Part shown: piece by piece, positions 36,506 through 46,630 of the stretch
Position numbering within the stretch: the stretch's first letter is position 1
How the letters are laid out: each line of letters starts with the position of its first letter
NCBI GenBank assembly: GCA_002840755.1
Contig: PHBZ01000013.1
Span: 1 to 64,000 of the forward strand
Length of the DNA stretch: 64,000 nt
From: Chloroflexi bacterium HGW-Chloroflexi-10
GTDB lineage: Bacteria > Chloroflexota > Anaerolineae > Anaerolineales > Anaerolineaceae
Reading direction: 5' to 3'
The notes under the pieces: model-generated
The model's database searches: none
Told to the model about the DNA's origin: nothing
Seen by the model: only the letters and a program-made list of their open reading frames with translations
Made by a program: the position numbers and the translations under genes

Positions 36506-37330
36506 TCATTCTTTCTGAAATAATATTACCTGAAATTCATCTTTTTGTTGGTAATCCAGGATAGTTTCCCAGGCAGCTGTTTGCAGATAGGCAGCGACTT
36601 CCTCATCTATGGTCACGATCTGCTGAGGATCATCATAACCAATCGATGTATATCCAGGGTGCCCAACCGGGGATGTTCCGGTAAACACAGCATAAACCAC
36701 ACAGGCAGAGAGGTAAACACCCTCAGCCGATGGATGCAGCCCATCAGAAGCGTACAATTGAATATCAGGGCGGGCTGCCTGAACAGTCTGCCAGGCTGGG
36801 CCTACCGGAATAAGGACAATTTGCGTTCTCCAGGCAGCCTGGTGTACCAGACCATCCATGCGTTCTTTCTGGGCATCGCTGTCCACCTCGGAAAACCAAG
36901 GATACAGCAATACCGCAATTTTCTCCTGCCCTCGCACAACCTCAATCCATTCCACTACCTGGTCCAGATAAGCGTTGTCCTCAAAATCACGGCGGACCCC
37001 AAACAACTGTAAAACTACCACGTCATAGGCCATCAGCTCGAGTTTCTCGACCAGAGCTGCCGTTTCCACAGGTTCGGTGAGTACATTCTGCGGCTTTACC
37101 CAGCGGCGCATATCTACAGCATATGGGTAATTACTCAGGCTGATCATCAACAAACTTTGCATATCCAACGGCCCAGCACTGATAAGATCGTCGCCCACCC
37201 ACAAATAGCGTTGAACTTCATCCGGCGCAGGTGTTGCATTTATGTTTGGCTGACAGGCAGAGCAATACAATAACCATAACAGACACCCACAACTTACCCA
37301 ATGCTTCCACAAACTCTTTTTTACATTCAT
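36506..37330 (-). CDS. SGNH/GDSL-like hydrolase lipoprotein
   Basis: This 274-aa secreted protein has a lipoprotein signal peptide (LLYCSAC). The SGNH fold is suggested by WVGDDLISAG (a GDDL variant of block I, with Asp in place of the usual Ser), VVVLQLFGVRRD (block III region) and the C-terminal DGLHPSAEGVYLSA with the catalytic Asp-x-x-His. Because the nucleophile position is altered, activity is uncertain. Its start overlaps the stop of the alkyladenine glycosylase gene by 1 bp. Confidence 0.65.
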   Translation of the reverse strand: MNVKKSLWKHWVSCGCLLWLLYCSACQPNINATPAPDEVQRYLWVGDDLISAGPLDMQSLLMISLSNYPYAVDMRRWVKPQNVLTEPVETAALVEKLELMAYDVVVLQLFGVRRDFEDNAYLDQVVEWIEVVRGQEKIAVLLYPWFSEVDSDAQKERMDGLVHQAAWRTQIVLIPVGPAWQTVQAARPDIQLYASDGLHPSAEGVYLSACVVYAVFTGTSPVGHPGYTSIGYDDPQQIVTIDEEVAAYLQTAAWETILDYQQKDEFQVILFQKE

Positions 37331-37917
37331 TACATTCCTGTCGCCAAAAAACGCCAGGGTTTACTACGCCAGGGTTCCGGGGTCTTTTCAATTCCAATTC
37401 TTGGTGTTTTATGGATATCCGCTTCAGGAATAGCGGCAGCATCTTCAATCCACAAACCAGGTTCCCTAACGGTTAATGATGCGCCATTCTGTGTGCCATC
37501 AATCATCAATGCCCTGGTTAGCTTGGCTGGCCCATTGGTCCATAATACGCGCGCTATCCCTTTACGCTTTTCAGCAATCAAATCTAATCCTTCCTGGGGG
37601 GCAATTGCACGAATCAATACAGCAGCCGCATATCCCTCAGCACCAGTCACCGCATTCAAACACCAATGCATGCCATACGTAAAATAAACATACGCACAGC
37701 CTGGCGGTCCAAACATTACCGCGTTTCGCTGGGTACGACCGGACCGGGCATGGCAGGCCAGGTCCAACTGTCCATCATAAGCTTCGGTCTCGGTGATCAA
37801 ACCGGAAATCCGTCGGCCATCCAGGTAGCGCACCAGGCGTTTCCCTAACAAATCACGCGCCACAGTGAGTACCGGGCGGTCATAAAATTCAGTCGGCAAA
37901 CAAAACGTCTTCCCCAT
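37330..37917 (-). CDS. 3-methyladenine DNA glycosylase (AAG/MPG family)
   Basis: This 195-aa enzyme excises alkylated or deaminated purines. Family text includes EFYDRPVLTVARDLLGK, ITETEAYDGQLDLACHA, RNAVMFGPPGCAYVYFTYGMHW and VLIRAIAPQEGL. The catalytic Glu is in TETEAY. ATG 37917 is chosen because the TACAAT box at 37924-37929 ends 6 nt before it; the frame upstream (to 37983) has no signal. The message therefore looks leaderless. Confidence 0.94.
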   Translation of the reverse strand: MGKTFCLPTEFYDRPVLTVARDLLGKRLVRYLDGRRISGLITETEAYDGQLDLACHARSGRTQRNAVMFGPPGCAYVYFTYGMHWCLNAVTGAEGYAAAVLIRAIAPQEGLDLIAEKRKGIARVLWTNGPAKLTRALMIDGTQNGASLTVREPGLWIEDAAAIPEADIHKTPRIGIEKTPEPWRSKPWRFLATGM

Positions 37918-37923
37918 AGCCAA

Positions 37924-37929
37924 ATTGTA
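37924..37929 (-). promoter_or_regulatory. -10 box of a leaderless-type promoter for the AAG gene
   Basis: TACAAT on the minus strand, 6 nt before ATG 37917, with no Shine-Dalgarno. The divergent methyltransferase gene has its own TATACT box at about 37995. Confidence 0.55.
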
Positions 37930-38035
37930 CCCAATCTTTCCACAGAACGCATATTTTTGCAGCATCCAAATTTCCGTAAACACAATTTCTTTGATATACT
38001 TTTGCCAACAATAGACAGGGAGTTCGGTACATTCA

Positions 38036-39481
38036 ATGTCAAATCAATCCTTCTATCAGGATAAAGCTCAGGAACAATTCACCCATACCCGCCAAGAATT
38101 GTGGGATAGAACGGCTATTGCCTCTTCAAAACGAAAAGACTGGAGCCATTATTATCACCATCGTCTGGAGCAGGTCTTTCGTTTCCTGATTCCTAAGGGT
38201 TCCAGAGTATTGGAAGTTGGCTGTGGTCAGGGCGACTTACTGGCATCTGTGCAGGCAGAATACGGTGTAGGAATCGACTTTTCAAATGAAATGATCCAAT
38301 TGGCTTCGGTCAGACATCCACAACAGACTTTTCTGCAATTCGATGCTCACCAAATGCCGGTATTTGAAAAACCATTCGACTTTGTTATTCTTTCCGACCT
38401 TGTAAATGATGTCTGGGACGTGCAAACTATTCTCAACCAGCTCAAGCCATTAGTTCACCCTCAATCCCGTATTATTCTGAACATCTATAACCGTTTATGG
38501 GAAATCCCACTCAAAATCGCGCAGGGGATCGGTGTAGCCAAGCCACTCACTTACCAGAACTGGTTAACCAACAAAGATATGCAAAACTTGCTGGAACTAT
38601 GCGGCTTTGAAATCATCCGTACCTGGCACGAAATTCTCTTTCCACTTTCCATCCCCCTGCTCTCTCCATTTTTTAATCATTTCTTGGCACGATTATGGCC
38701 ATTCAACCATTTATGTATGACCAATTTTATGATTGCCAAACCAAAGCCACCGCAAAAAAACACGCAAGCCTCTGTTTCTGTCATCGTCCCGGCACGCAAT
38801 GAAGCCGGTAATATCCTCGAAATTTTTGAACGAGTTCCCCAAATGGGCAGTTTTACCGAACTGATCTTTGTAGAAGGTCATTCGCATGACAATACCTTTG
38901 AAACCATCCAGAAAACCCAACCGCTTTTTAACTACCCCTGTCAGATTTTTCAACAAAGCGGTGTGGGCAAAGGGGATGCCGTGCGCCTGGGCTTCCAGAA
39001 AGCTCGCGGGGATATTCTGATGATTTTGGATGCGGATCTGACAGTTCCGCCGGAAGATCTGCCACGCTTCTATGACGCCATTACTCAAGGGAACGGCGAT
39101 TTTATCAATGGAGTACGTTTGGTATATCCCATGGAAAAAGAGGCCATGCGCTTCCTTAATTTTCTGGGAAATAAATTTTTCAGCATGGCTTTTTCCTGGC
39201 TGTTGGGGCAGAGCATCAAAGACACCTTGTGTGGCACAAAAGTAATTTGGAAAACCGACTATGAAAAAATCGCTCAAAATCGCAGCTATTTTGGCGATTT
39301 TGATCCGTTTGGAGATTTTGATCTGATCTTTGGCGCTGCCAAATTAACCTTAAAAATCATTGACATTCCGATCCGTTATCGTGAACGCCGATATGGCACA
39401 ACCAATATCCAACGTTGGAAACATGGCCTGCTTTTGCTGCGTATGCTGGGTGTTGCAGCCAGGCGATTAAAATTTATTTAA
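38036..39481 (+). CDS. Methyltransferase-glycosyltransferase (GT2) fusion protein
   Basis: This 481-aa protein joins two enzymes. Residues 1-230 are a class I SAM methyltransferase with motif I VLEVGCGQGD (58-67) and the usual downstream acid in GVGIDFSNEM. Residues from about 244 to 470 are a GT-A family 2 glycosyltransferase: SVSVIVPARNEAGNI, then ILDADLTVPPEDL with the metal-binding Asp, ending in RYRERRYGTTNIQRWKHG. The GT half resembles dolichol-phosphate-mannose synthase-type enzymes, which make lipid-linked sugar donors. The fusion suggests coupled modification of one glycan or lipid carrier. An AGGGAG site lies before the ATG at a rather long spacing. Confidence 0.88.
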   Translation: MSNQSFYQDKAQEQFTHTRQELWDRTAIASSKRKDWSHYYHHRLEQVFRFLIPKGSRVLEVGCGQGDLLASVQAEYGVGIDFSNEMIQLASVRHPQQTFLQFDAHQMPVFEKPFDFVILSDLVNDVWDVQTILNQLKPLVHPQSRIILNIYNRLWEIPLKIAQGIGVAKPLTYQNWLTNKDMQNLLELCGFEIIRTWHEILFPLSIPLLSPFFNHFLARLWPFNHLCMTNFMIAKPKPPQKNTQASVSVIVPARNEAGNILEIFERVPQMGSFTELIFVEGHSHDNTFETIQKTQPLFNYPCQIFQQSGVGKGDAVRLGFQKARGDILMILDADLTVPPEDLPRFYDAITQGNGDFINGVRLVYPMEKEAMRFLNFLGNKFFSMAFSWLLGQSIKDTLCGTKVIWKTDYEKIAQNRSYFGDFDPFGDFDLIFGAAKLTLKIIDIPIRYRERRYGTTNIQRWKHGLLLLRMLGVAARRLKFI

Positions 39482-39492
39482 ACACGAACCCT

Positions 39493-40155
39493 ATGATAAA
39501 AAACACAAAAAAATTACCCCCCCTAAAAATGTTGCCGCTCAAAAGTTATACCGGTGTCAACGACCTGGATCCTATCCGCTATTATTCTTTCCCAATCATT
39601 GGAAAAATGTACCGCGAACGGGTACAGCGCTGTTTAGCCGAATGCACTGGTGGTGAACATATCCTGGAAATTGGTTTCGGTACCGGGCTTACTTTTCTCA
39701 ACCTGAAGGATATGTATCAAAATATTCATGGATTGGACTTAACAGTCGATGTAAACCCTATCCATAAACTGTTTTTAGAACATGGTGTCGATACTCAGCT
39801 TCAAAATGGCTCGGTCTTATCCATGCCTTATGAAGACAATTATTTTGATACGGTTCTGCTCATCAGCATCATGGAACATCTGAAACCGGACGAACTCACC
39901 AAAGCTTTTCAGGAAATTCACCGGGTATTAAAACCGGGTGGACAGGTTATCTATGGTGTTCCGGTGGAACGCCCTTTTATGGTTTTTATGTTCCGGCTTT
40001 TGGGGCATAATATCCGCGATGAGCATTTTTCCACAGAAGAAGATGTATATACCCATGCAAAAATCCTGTTTAAGGAAATCGCGCGAATCGTCATGCCCGG
40101 TATACCGGCATTTTTTGGCCCCGTATATCAGGTAGGACACTTTCAAAAGCAATAA
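39493..40155 (+). CDS. Class I SAM-dependent methyltransferase
   Basis: This 220-aa protein has motif I HILEIGFGTGLTFLNL (about residues 55-70), the motif II acid in HGLDLTVD, motif III SVLSMPYEDNYFDTV and LKPGGQVIYGVP. Its start lies 11 bp after the fusion gene. The motif order and loop lengths resemble phosphatidylethanolamine or quinone methyltransferases. The substrate is unknown; a lipid or polyprenyl-linked sugar is likely from the context. Confidence 0.85.
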   Translation: MIKNTKKLPPLKMLPLKSYTGVNDLDPIRYYSFPIIGKMYRERVQRCLAECTGGEHILEIGFGTGLTFLNLKDMYQNIHGLDLTVDVNPIHKLFLEHGVDTQLQNGSVLSMPYEDNYFDTVLLISIMEHLKPDELTKAFQEIHRVLKPGGQVIYGVPVERPFMVFMFRLLGHNIRDEHFSTEEDVYTHAKILFKEIARIVMPGIPAFFGPVYQVGHFQKQ

Positions 40156-40169
40156 GACCGCCTATATAT

Positions 40170-42191
40170 TTACTGGCAGTCGCGAATATCCAATAACCGG
40201 CGAAAATCTCCGGTCCAATCGCTGACTTCTTTGAGTTGGATAACGCAGCTATCCTCTAAAGCACGTTGCTTGGCGGGAGATAACTCATCCCAATCATACT
40301 GAGAAAGATATACATAGCCAAAACCCTTCCTTTGCAGAGAATAAGGATCGGGGTTTTGCGTTGTAAATTGCCAATCCGGCAAAGGCACATACCATGTTTC
40401 ACTCGAACGAACCGGACGGGCAAACAAAGTGACACTCCGTGTAGGGGATGAATCAAACACCATCCATTCCGGTTCCAAACGATCCCAATAATCTTTTGCG
40501 ATGGCCGCATCCAACAGTTTAATATAATAGCTCAACACCGGTTTTTGTACGGCTGTACTTGCCACACTAAAAAACACCAGACCGCCCACCATCGTCGTGG
40601 CTGCCAACCCAATCGTTGCAGAACGAATCCAATGTTTCTTTTTCTGCAGCCAGTACCACAACAACGGGACTGCAAATAATTTGCAAAGGTTTAAGGCGAA
40701 CATGGTCAGTCGTGCACTCGCCGAAATCCCTGCGGAACCCTGATATTCAATAAAAACGGTCAGAAGACTAAAAGCTGCAGCAACGGGTAGAGCAGCATAC
40801 AAAAAATTCTCCGACCGGTAGGCCTTTTTACCCCATAAAATTAAAAGAGGGAACACCAGTAAAATCGGACCTGCCTCAAATATTAATGCTGCCAATTGAC
40901 CAGGATTGGTTAAAAACAGGCGTCCTAAATGCGCCGAAATAAAAGCTGGAGGCCAGCGAACCGGAAAATCAATTGAGAAATAACCTTGCGTTTCTATAGC
41001 CCCAGTCCCAATAACCCGCTGGATTAAACTGTGAGAAACACCGGTCAGTACCCCGCCTTGCACTATAGCTAGTGTACCGGGTAAAACCACCAGAAATAAC
41101 AAAGCCACCCAGGCCGGCTGCCCCAAAACACGCCGGCGGCGAATCATCAAAAACAATAAAACTAAACTGATAGCGAAGATCACATAAACAAACCAAATTT
41201 CATCCACCAATGCCATAGCCGCCAATAAAACCGAAATGGATAGTTTGCCAAACCAGTTTTTCCAGCGGCCAAAAAGCAGGAAGATCAACAAGGCAATCGT
41301 CAGGCCCAACATACCCGTACCACCGTGAGCCATTACCGGAATAGTAAACAGGCTGTCTCCAAACGCAAAAGGAAATTCCAATGGACCGGAACCTTCAATT
41401 GCCCAGTAGCTGATCAAAGCCTGTGCCAGGTTGGGAGCAGTGGCTTTACCTGAGCCGATCATGTTTACAGCGTCTGAAATGCTCAGCATCAGCGATTCGG
41501 GGATATACAGCATCAGCCAGCGTGTACCCCCGGCAAAAGCTAAAAATAAGGCGGTCAAAGTACCCGCAAAACGGTTGTGGGTGATACGTCGCGCCCACAG
41601 GGACACATAGATCAGGCTGAGTCCCACTAAAATGGCGCGGGTAACATCCAGCGCCGTCCAGGGGAATATATTTGCCATCCGCATCCACTGTGCGGATTGC
41701 AGCAACATCAGGTAATGATAATCAAAACGAACACCGGGATTGAGTACAAATTCCGGCGGAATTGCGCCAGCAGCCAATACCGATGTAATTGGCAGGTTTT
41801 GATAATCGTCAAAAACAGCCAATCCACGCCCAATCAACAAGAACACCCCAGCAATCAACAAAAAAGGCATCCAGTATTCCCAAGGAAAACAGAATTTCTC
41901 CCGTAGAGTTGACCAATCCTTCTGCAGCACGACGATCACTGCCCCACTGATCAAAACAATCAACGCAGCCACCCAAAAAGCAACCGGTGGCGCAAGAAAA
42001 CGACCGGTCCAATTGGATAACCAGACCTGCAATACCCAACCAAGACCAAACCCCAGCAAAGTAGCTTCAGATCGTTTCACCCGAAACGCCAGCACCACAA
42101 TCAAATAGCCCCCCAGAAACCAGGTAAGCACCCAGGCAGACAGGTTCAACAGTTCAGGAAGAATTCTGAGAAGGCTATTCATTACATCCAT
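40170..42191 (-). CDS. Large integral membrane protein, GT-C glycosyltransferase-like
   Basis: This 673-aa protein has at least a dozen hydrophobic segments. The first large loop contains FDDYQNLPITSVLAAG followed by NPGVRFDYHYL, which resembles the acidic active-site loop of GT-C (ArnT/family 39-like) enzymes that use polyprenyl-phosphate sugars. The C-terminal about 110 residues are soluble. No exact family is recognised. It ends the operon flippase-like, 661-aa membrane protein, this gene, and is convergent with the methyltransferase gene. Confidence 0.6.
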   Translation of the reverse strand: MDVMNSLLRILPELLNLSAWVLTWFLGGYLIVVLAFRVKRSEATLLGFGLGWVLQVWLSNWTGRFLAPPVAFWVAALIVLISGAVIVVLQKDWSTLREKFCFPWEYWMPFLLIAGVFLLIGRGLAVFDDYQNLPITSVLAAGAIPPEFVLNPGVRFDYHYLMLLQSAQWMRMANIFPWTALDVTRAILVGLSLIYVSLWARRITHNRFAGTLTALFLAFAGGTRWLMLYIPESLMLSISDAVNMIGSGKATAPNLAQALISYWAIEGSGPLEFPFAFGDSLFTIPVMAHGGTGMLGLTIALLIFLLFGRWKNWFGKLSISVLLAAMALVDEIWFVYVIFAISLVLLFLMIRRRRVLGQPAWVALLFLVVLPGTLAIVQGGVLTGVSHSLIQRVIGTGAIETQGYFSIDFPVRWPPAFISAHLGRLFLTNPGQLAALIFEAGPILLVFPLLILWGKKAYRSENFLYAALPVAAAFSLLTVFIEYQGSAGISASARLTMFALNLCKLFAVPLLWYWLQKKKHWIRSATIGLAATTMVGGLVFFSVASTAVQKPVLSYYIKLLDAAIAKDYWDRLEPEWMVFDSSPTRSVTLFARPVRSSETWYVPLPDWQFTTQNPDPYSLQRKGFGYVYLSQYDWDELSPAKQRALEDSCVIQLKEVSDWTGDFRRLLDIRDCQ

Positions 42192-42209
42192 GCCCGTAGT
42201 ATTGCAATC

Positions 42210-44195
42210 TCACTCGCTTAATTTCAAAAGTTGAGTATACAGATCAAGATGTCCGCGTGGAATTAATAAATTTACGCCTCGATCTTGTAGCATATAAACC
42301 GGCTCGTAAGTCTGTAAAATGGGTAAGACGACTTTATCCAACCATTTGTTATTTTCAACCCAAAATGAATCTTCAGGTTTTTTATACAATTCACTGAGCG
42401 AATCAACCACAATCACGGAAAATTCTTGCTGTTTGAGTTTTTCATGAAAATAGCTCAGATATGGCTCGTTATTGGCCATCACCATTTCCATTAAAAACAC
42501 TTTCTCATAATCCGGCACCAGGACTGTGCCCTGAATTTCCCCAAATGTTAATAATTGTCTTTCCGAAATAAATAAAACCGGACCCGGAAGTTCTTCGCTC
42601 GTCAGATCCAAAACTTCTTGAATCAGTTGAATATCGGCACTGGCAAGCTCAACATCCTTGCGGGTCCATGACACCCCGCTTTGCAGGGTAAAAAACAGTG
42701 GAACCAAAATTACCGGGATCATCCAATACAATGGCATATGAAATTCTCGCTCAATGGATGGTTTCTGGGCAGTGAAGCGATTAAACACCAGAGATAACCC
42801 GATCACCGCTAGAAAAACCAGGTAAGCATCCAGGTTATGCAGATCACCGCCACCGCCAATCTTCACACTGACCACAATGCCACCCAGGGCAAACATCGCC
42901 AGGATCGCTGCCAAACCTAATGTACGCACCCAGTGCAAGTAATATTTCCCGCCTTGGTGGCGTATATACACCCAAGAAATGATCATCAATGGTAAAGAAA
43001 CCAGCAGGGTAGCCGGTATAACCCCCATTGGAAAAGTCGGATTCGGAAGCAAACGGCTCCAGATCATATAGGAGGTAAAACTGGAGGAGAATTGGGTGAC
43101 ATCATTCCCCGAAAAGACAGCATAAATACGGTTGGAAAAGAAGGCAGTAGTACTACCCAAAATGGACCATGCGGCTGGTTTAATCAGGTAGTTCAACCAA
43201 CCACGTTCTTCCACCCGCTCCTCCAACAAATAGATACTGACTGCCAGCAGAGCCGGTACCGGATACCAGTTTACCCGGCTTAAACCAGCCCACACAGAAG
43301 CAAGTACAACAAAAATTAGGGTGCGCCAGAAAGAATCACGCCGGTAGCCCAGAATCACCAGGACTACACAAACCATTAAGTGATAATAAACAGCGCCCTG
43401 AAAGAAAAATAAAAATAACCACAGAATCATCGCAAATGTAACCGGGCGATTTTTCAGAGAAAAGCGCCGGGCAACACTATATGCGCCCAAAAAATTCATA
43501 CTCAACCACAGAAAAACCTGCCAGATGCGGTGTACAAAAATGTTCTGAGGTGCAAATAAAAAAGCTGCAGCCTGCATGATATATCGGGAAGGATGCAGTA
43601 CTGGTAGAGGGAAATCTGATCCGTATAAATTTTGCGCAAAATATAACGAGGCATTGTAATAACGGCTGCCTTCCGACCAACCCATTGAAAAAGGTGTGCT
43701 TTGCATCTCCGGCACAAACAGTCCGACACGATACAAGCAGCCCGCAATCAATAAAAGCAGAATGAAACCCTGGGCAGGTTGAATAGGGTCCCGGCTCTTG
43801 TTTAACAGCCAGGCGCCTATGCCGCATATCCACACAAAAAGTACCATCCGGCCACTTACACCCCACATCACTGTTTTTGTGGTTAAAAACAAATAGACTA
43901 TACTACCCAAAAGCAAAGCCAGCGCTAATCCCCAGGCAACCATACGGGGAAGCCATTCTTGTTTGGCTCGCTCCGGCCCGGGCTTAAATACAAAGGTAAT
44001 GATCAACAATACAACTGCCAACACAAAAGAAGCCAGCGCAACAGAAGTGGAGGGAAAATTGGTCGTTACAACAGGAGTTCCCGGTTGTGCCGCAAAGGCC
44101 TGCAAGGCTGTTCTTTGAACATACCAGTACCAGGCGGAAAGCCCGATAACCAGAATACCAAACCAGCGCCAGAAATTTTTTGAGCGGATATCCAT
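42210..44195 (-). CDS. Large integral membrane protein of unknown function
   Basis: This 661-aa protein has about fourteen hydrophobic segments and a C-terminal soluble domain of about 150 residues. It follows the flippase-like gene by 2 bp and precedes the GT-C-like gene by 18 bp. Text such as SMGWSEGSRYYNASLYFAQNLYG in the first loop is reminiscent of GT-C or O-antigen-type membrane glycosyltransferases. The assignment is an inference from layout and neighbours only. Confidence 0.5.
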   Translation of the reverse strand: MDIRSKNFWRWFGILVIGLSAWYWYVQRTALQAFAAQPGTPVVTTNFPSTSVALASFVLAVVLLIITFVFKPGPERAKQEWLPRMVAWGLALALLLGSIVYLFLTTKTVMWGVSGRMVLFVWICGIGAWLLNKSRDPIQPAQGFILLLLIAGCLYRVGLFVPEMQSTPFSMGWSEGSRYYNASLYFAQNLYGSDFPLPVLHPSRYIMQAAAFLFAPQNIFVHRIWQVFLWLSMNFLGAYSVARRFSLKNRPVTFAMILWLFLFFFQGAVYYHLMVCVVLVILGYRRDSFWRTLIFVVLASVWAGLSRVNWYPVPALLAVSIYLLEERVEERGWLNYLIKPAAWSILGSTTAFFSNRIYAVFSGNDVTQFSSSFTSYMIWSRLLPNPTFPMGVIPATLLVSLPLMIISWVYIRHQGGKYYLHWVRTLGLAAILAMFALGGIVVSVKIGGGGDLHNLDAYLVFLAVIGLSLVFNRFTAQKPSIEREFHMPLYWMIPVILVPLFFTLQSGVSWTRKDVELASADIQLIQEVLDLTSEELPGPVLFISERQLLTFGEIQGTVLVPDYEKVFLMEMVMANNEPYLSYFHEKLKQQEFSVIVVDSLSELYKKPEDSFWVENNKWLDKVVLPILQTYEPVYMLQDRGVNLLIPRGHLDLYTQLLKLSE

Positions 44196-44197
44196 GT

Positions 44198-45151
44198 TTA
44201 CTCCCCTTCGTTTTTATCCTGGGATAGTTGTGTATAGGTATCCCCACTCAGGATACCCGAAACGAAAAATGCGCCGGGTAAACTGCCAATAATCCACAAA
44301 CCACGAATGATCAACGCCACACTCAAACTGGTGGAATGGCTTAAACCACCGAACAATGGAAATACACTGGTAATGGATAGTTCCTGCAAACCCAAACCAT
44401 TGATCGAAATCGGCACCAATGTAATGAAGTATGTCAGGCTCCACAATCCGGCTGTCGTCCAAAACGGTATTGATTCACCCATGTCGGTAACCAGAATTTG
44501 AATGATAAAGAAAATACAAGCCATGTGAACAAAGGTAAACAACATAGCAAAGAAAAGATATCTGGGATGCCGGTACCAATAAGACAACGCATCCAATACT
44601 TTACGGAGAATTTTTTTAACCCTGCCCCACAACCCTTTTCCACTGGTCAGCAACGCAGTACTTTGCCAACCGCCAGACATGGAAGTCTGCTCCAGATTCA
44701 GAATAGTCATTAATGGCTTAAAACCAAATGGGAACACAACCGCCATACCAGCCATACCAATGAGGCGGTCCACCAACAGCGAAGCCGCGGCCAGCGAACC
44801 ACTGATCCCAATGCGCATTGCGCCAGCCAAGCGAACAACGTCTCCACCGATCGTTGAGGGAAGAAAATTTGCGGCAAACAAGCCGGCAAATGTTAAGCGC
44901 AGACTATCCCGCCAATTAACCTGGACTTTCTCGATTTGCAGCAATACGTGCCAGCGTGCAAAAGTGGCTAGGCGTGATACGAAAATCAGGCCAATCACCG
45001 CCAGGATACTTCTCAGTGATAGTTTGCCCAGGGTGCGCAGCATCTCATCAACGCCTGCGGTAACCACCAGGTAAGCCAATAAAAGCACCGAAAGAACAGT
45101 ACCCACCCAGCGAATTATTAATTTCCAATTGGCTTTTCTAAAACTAGACAT
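44198..45151 (-). CDS. Flippase-like/lysylphosphatidylglycerol synthase TM domain protein
   Basis: This 317-aa membrane protein of the UPF0104/LPG_synthase_TM family has about eight hydrophobic segments. It carries the family text FAGLFAANFLPSTIGGDVVRLAGA and the late PISINGLGLQE. Members act as lipid flippases or as the membrane part of aminoacyl-phospholipid synthases; no C-terminal acyltransferase domain is present here. It leads a three-gene operon with two large membrane proteins. Together with the nearby glycosyltransferase genes this suggests export or assembly of a lipid-linked glycan. Confidence 0.87.
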   Translation of the reverse strand: MSSFRKANWKLIIRWVGTVLSVLLLAYLVVTAGVDEMLRTLGKLSLRSILAVIGLIFVSRLATFARWHVLLQIEKVQVNWRDSLRLTFAGLFAANFLPSTIGGDVVRLAGAMRIGISGSLAAASLLVDRLIGMAGMAVVFPFGFKPLMTILNLEQTSMSGGWQSTALLTSGKGLWGRVKKILRKVLDALSYWYRHPRYLFFAMLFTFVHMACIFFIIQILVTDMGESIPFWTTAGLWSLTYFITLVPISINGLGLQELSITSVFPLFGGLSHSTSLSVALIIRGLWIIGSLPGAFFVSGILSGDTYTQLSQDKNEGE

Positions 45152-45412
45152 ACTACTTCCGGGGAAACAAAACTCTCACCCAATAAAAAATATCATTCTA
45201 TTAGTTCAATACCGCAGATTATAACGTAGATCGGCATCCGTGCCAGAAAATTCATCGACAATTCTCATTTTGAAATCAGGATTGCATTAACAAACCTTTT
45301 TTCTGATTCTTAATTTCCAATTCCAATTTCCTGTTTTCCATAAAAATAGTAGAATGAAAGCTGTCTTTTATTTTCCCATTCCTGATACGCAAACTCACTC
45401 CGGAGGTTTTTT

Positions 45413-46630
45413 ATGCAAGAGGTTGTCATTATTGATGCGGTACGTTCACCTATTGGCGCATTGGGCGGTAGTTTGGCGCAAGTACGTCCGGATGATCTGG
45501 CTGCCCTTATTCTGCAGGCACTCGTCCAACGCACCGGCATCGATCCGCTATTGGTTGAAGAGGTTTACCTTGGTTGTGCCAACCAGGCCGGCGAAGATAA
45601 CCGCAACATTGCTCGCATGGCCACGCTGCTAGCCGGCTTCCCTGTGGAAGTAGCCGCAGTCACCTTTAATCGTTTGTGCGCCTCGGGGTTAACCGCTATC
45701 AATCATGCCGCCCACGCCATCCGCTGTGGAGAAGGTGATGTTTTTATCGCCGGCGGCGTGGAAAGCATGTCACGGGCGCCCTATTCCCTGCCAAAAGCCG
45801 AACAGGGCTTTCCTTATGGCAATCTTACAGCCTATGACACGGCCATTGGTTGGCGTTACCCCAACCCCAAAATGGAAAGCAACTATGGCATCGATCCAAT
45901 GGGCGTAACCGCCGAAAACTTGGCCGATCAATATCAGATCGCGCGTGAGGCGCAGGATCGTTTTGCCCTGCGCAGCCACCAACGCGCCGTTGCCGCCATC
46001 CAAACCGGCATATTTGCTCAGGAAATTGCGCCGGTCAATATTCCGCAGAAACGGGGCAATCCTATCCTGGTGGATACAGATGAACGCCCGCGCAGCGATA
46101 CGACAATAGAAAAACTGGCCTCCCTGCGTCCAGCCTTCCGCAAAGATGGCAGCGTTACCGCCGGAAATTCCTCCGGAATAAATGACGGCGCTGCCGCGGT
46201 ACTATTGATGAGTGCTGCTAAAGCCCGGGAATTAGGTCTGAAGCCCCTCGCCCGTCTGGTTAGCAGCGCCGCCGCCGGAGTGCCGCCGCGCATTATGGGC
46301 ATTGGCCCTGCGCCGGCCACACGTAAAGCCTTACAGCGGGCTGGTATCCGGCTGGCTGAACTGGGCTTGATTGAAATTAATGAGGCCTTTGCCGTGCAGA
46401 CCCTGGCCGTTATTCAGGAACTGGGGCTGGAGGAAGAAATCGTGAATGTTAACGGCGGCGCGATAGCACTGGGACACCCCCTGGGTTGCTCCGGTGCTCG
46501 CATTTTCACCACCTTGTTACACGAAATGAAACGCCGCGCACCCGGCGCTTCAAAACCATTCTATGGGTTAGCCAGCTTGTGTGTCGGTGTTGGTCAGGGT
46601 GAAGCCACCATTGTAGAGTGGCTCGATTGA
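45413..46630 (+). CDS. Acetyl-CoA acyltransferase (thiolase)
   Basis: This 405-aa thiolase has the nucleophile Cys89 in [10 protein letters not shown], the active-site His in [16 protein letters not shown] and the second Cys in LCVGVGQG. Text such as [20 protein letters not shown] and [11 protein letters not shown] matches the PcaF/PaaJ-like clade, which cleaves 3-oxoadipyl-CoA, but ordinary acetoacetyl-CoA thiolases look alike. GGAGG precedes the ATG. The stop overlaps the start of the following epimerase gene by 1 bp. Confidence 0.93.
   Translation: MQEVVIIDAVRSPIGALGGSLAQVRPDDLAALILQALVQRTGIDPLLVEEVYLGCANQAGEDNRNIARMATLLAGFPVEVAAVTFNRLCASGLTAINHAAHAIRCGEGDVFIAGGVESMSRAPYSLPKAEQGFPYGNLTAYDTAIGWRYPNPKMESNYGIDPMGVTAENLADQYQIAREAQDRFALRSHQRAVAAIQTGIFAQEIAPVNIPQKRGNPILVDTDERPRSDTTIEKLASLRPAFRKDGSVTAGNSSGINDGAAAVLLMSAAKARELGLKPLARLVSSAAAGVPPRIMGIGPAPATRKALQRAGIRLAELGLIEINEAFAVQTLAVIQELGLEEEIVNVNGGAIALGHPLGCSGARIFTTLLHEMKRRAPGASKPFYGLASLCVGVGQGEATIVEWLD

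Noticed and set aside
38711..39277. 188-aa open frame antisense to the methyltransferase-GT2 fusion
   Set aside because: The sense frame has full GT2 motifs; no start signal or family match in the antisense.
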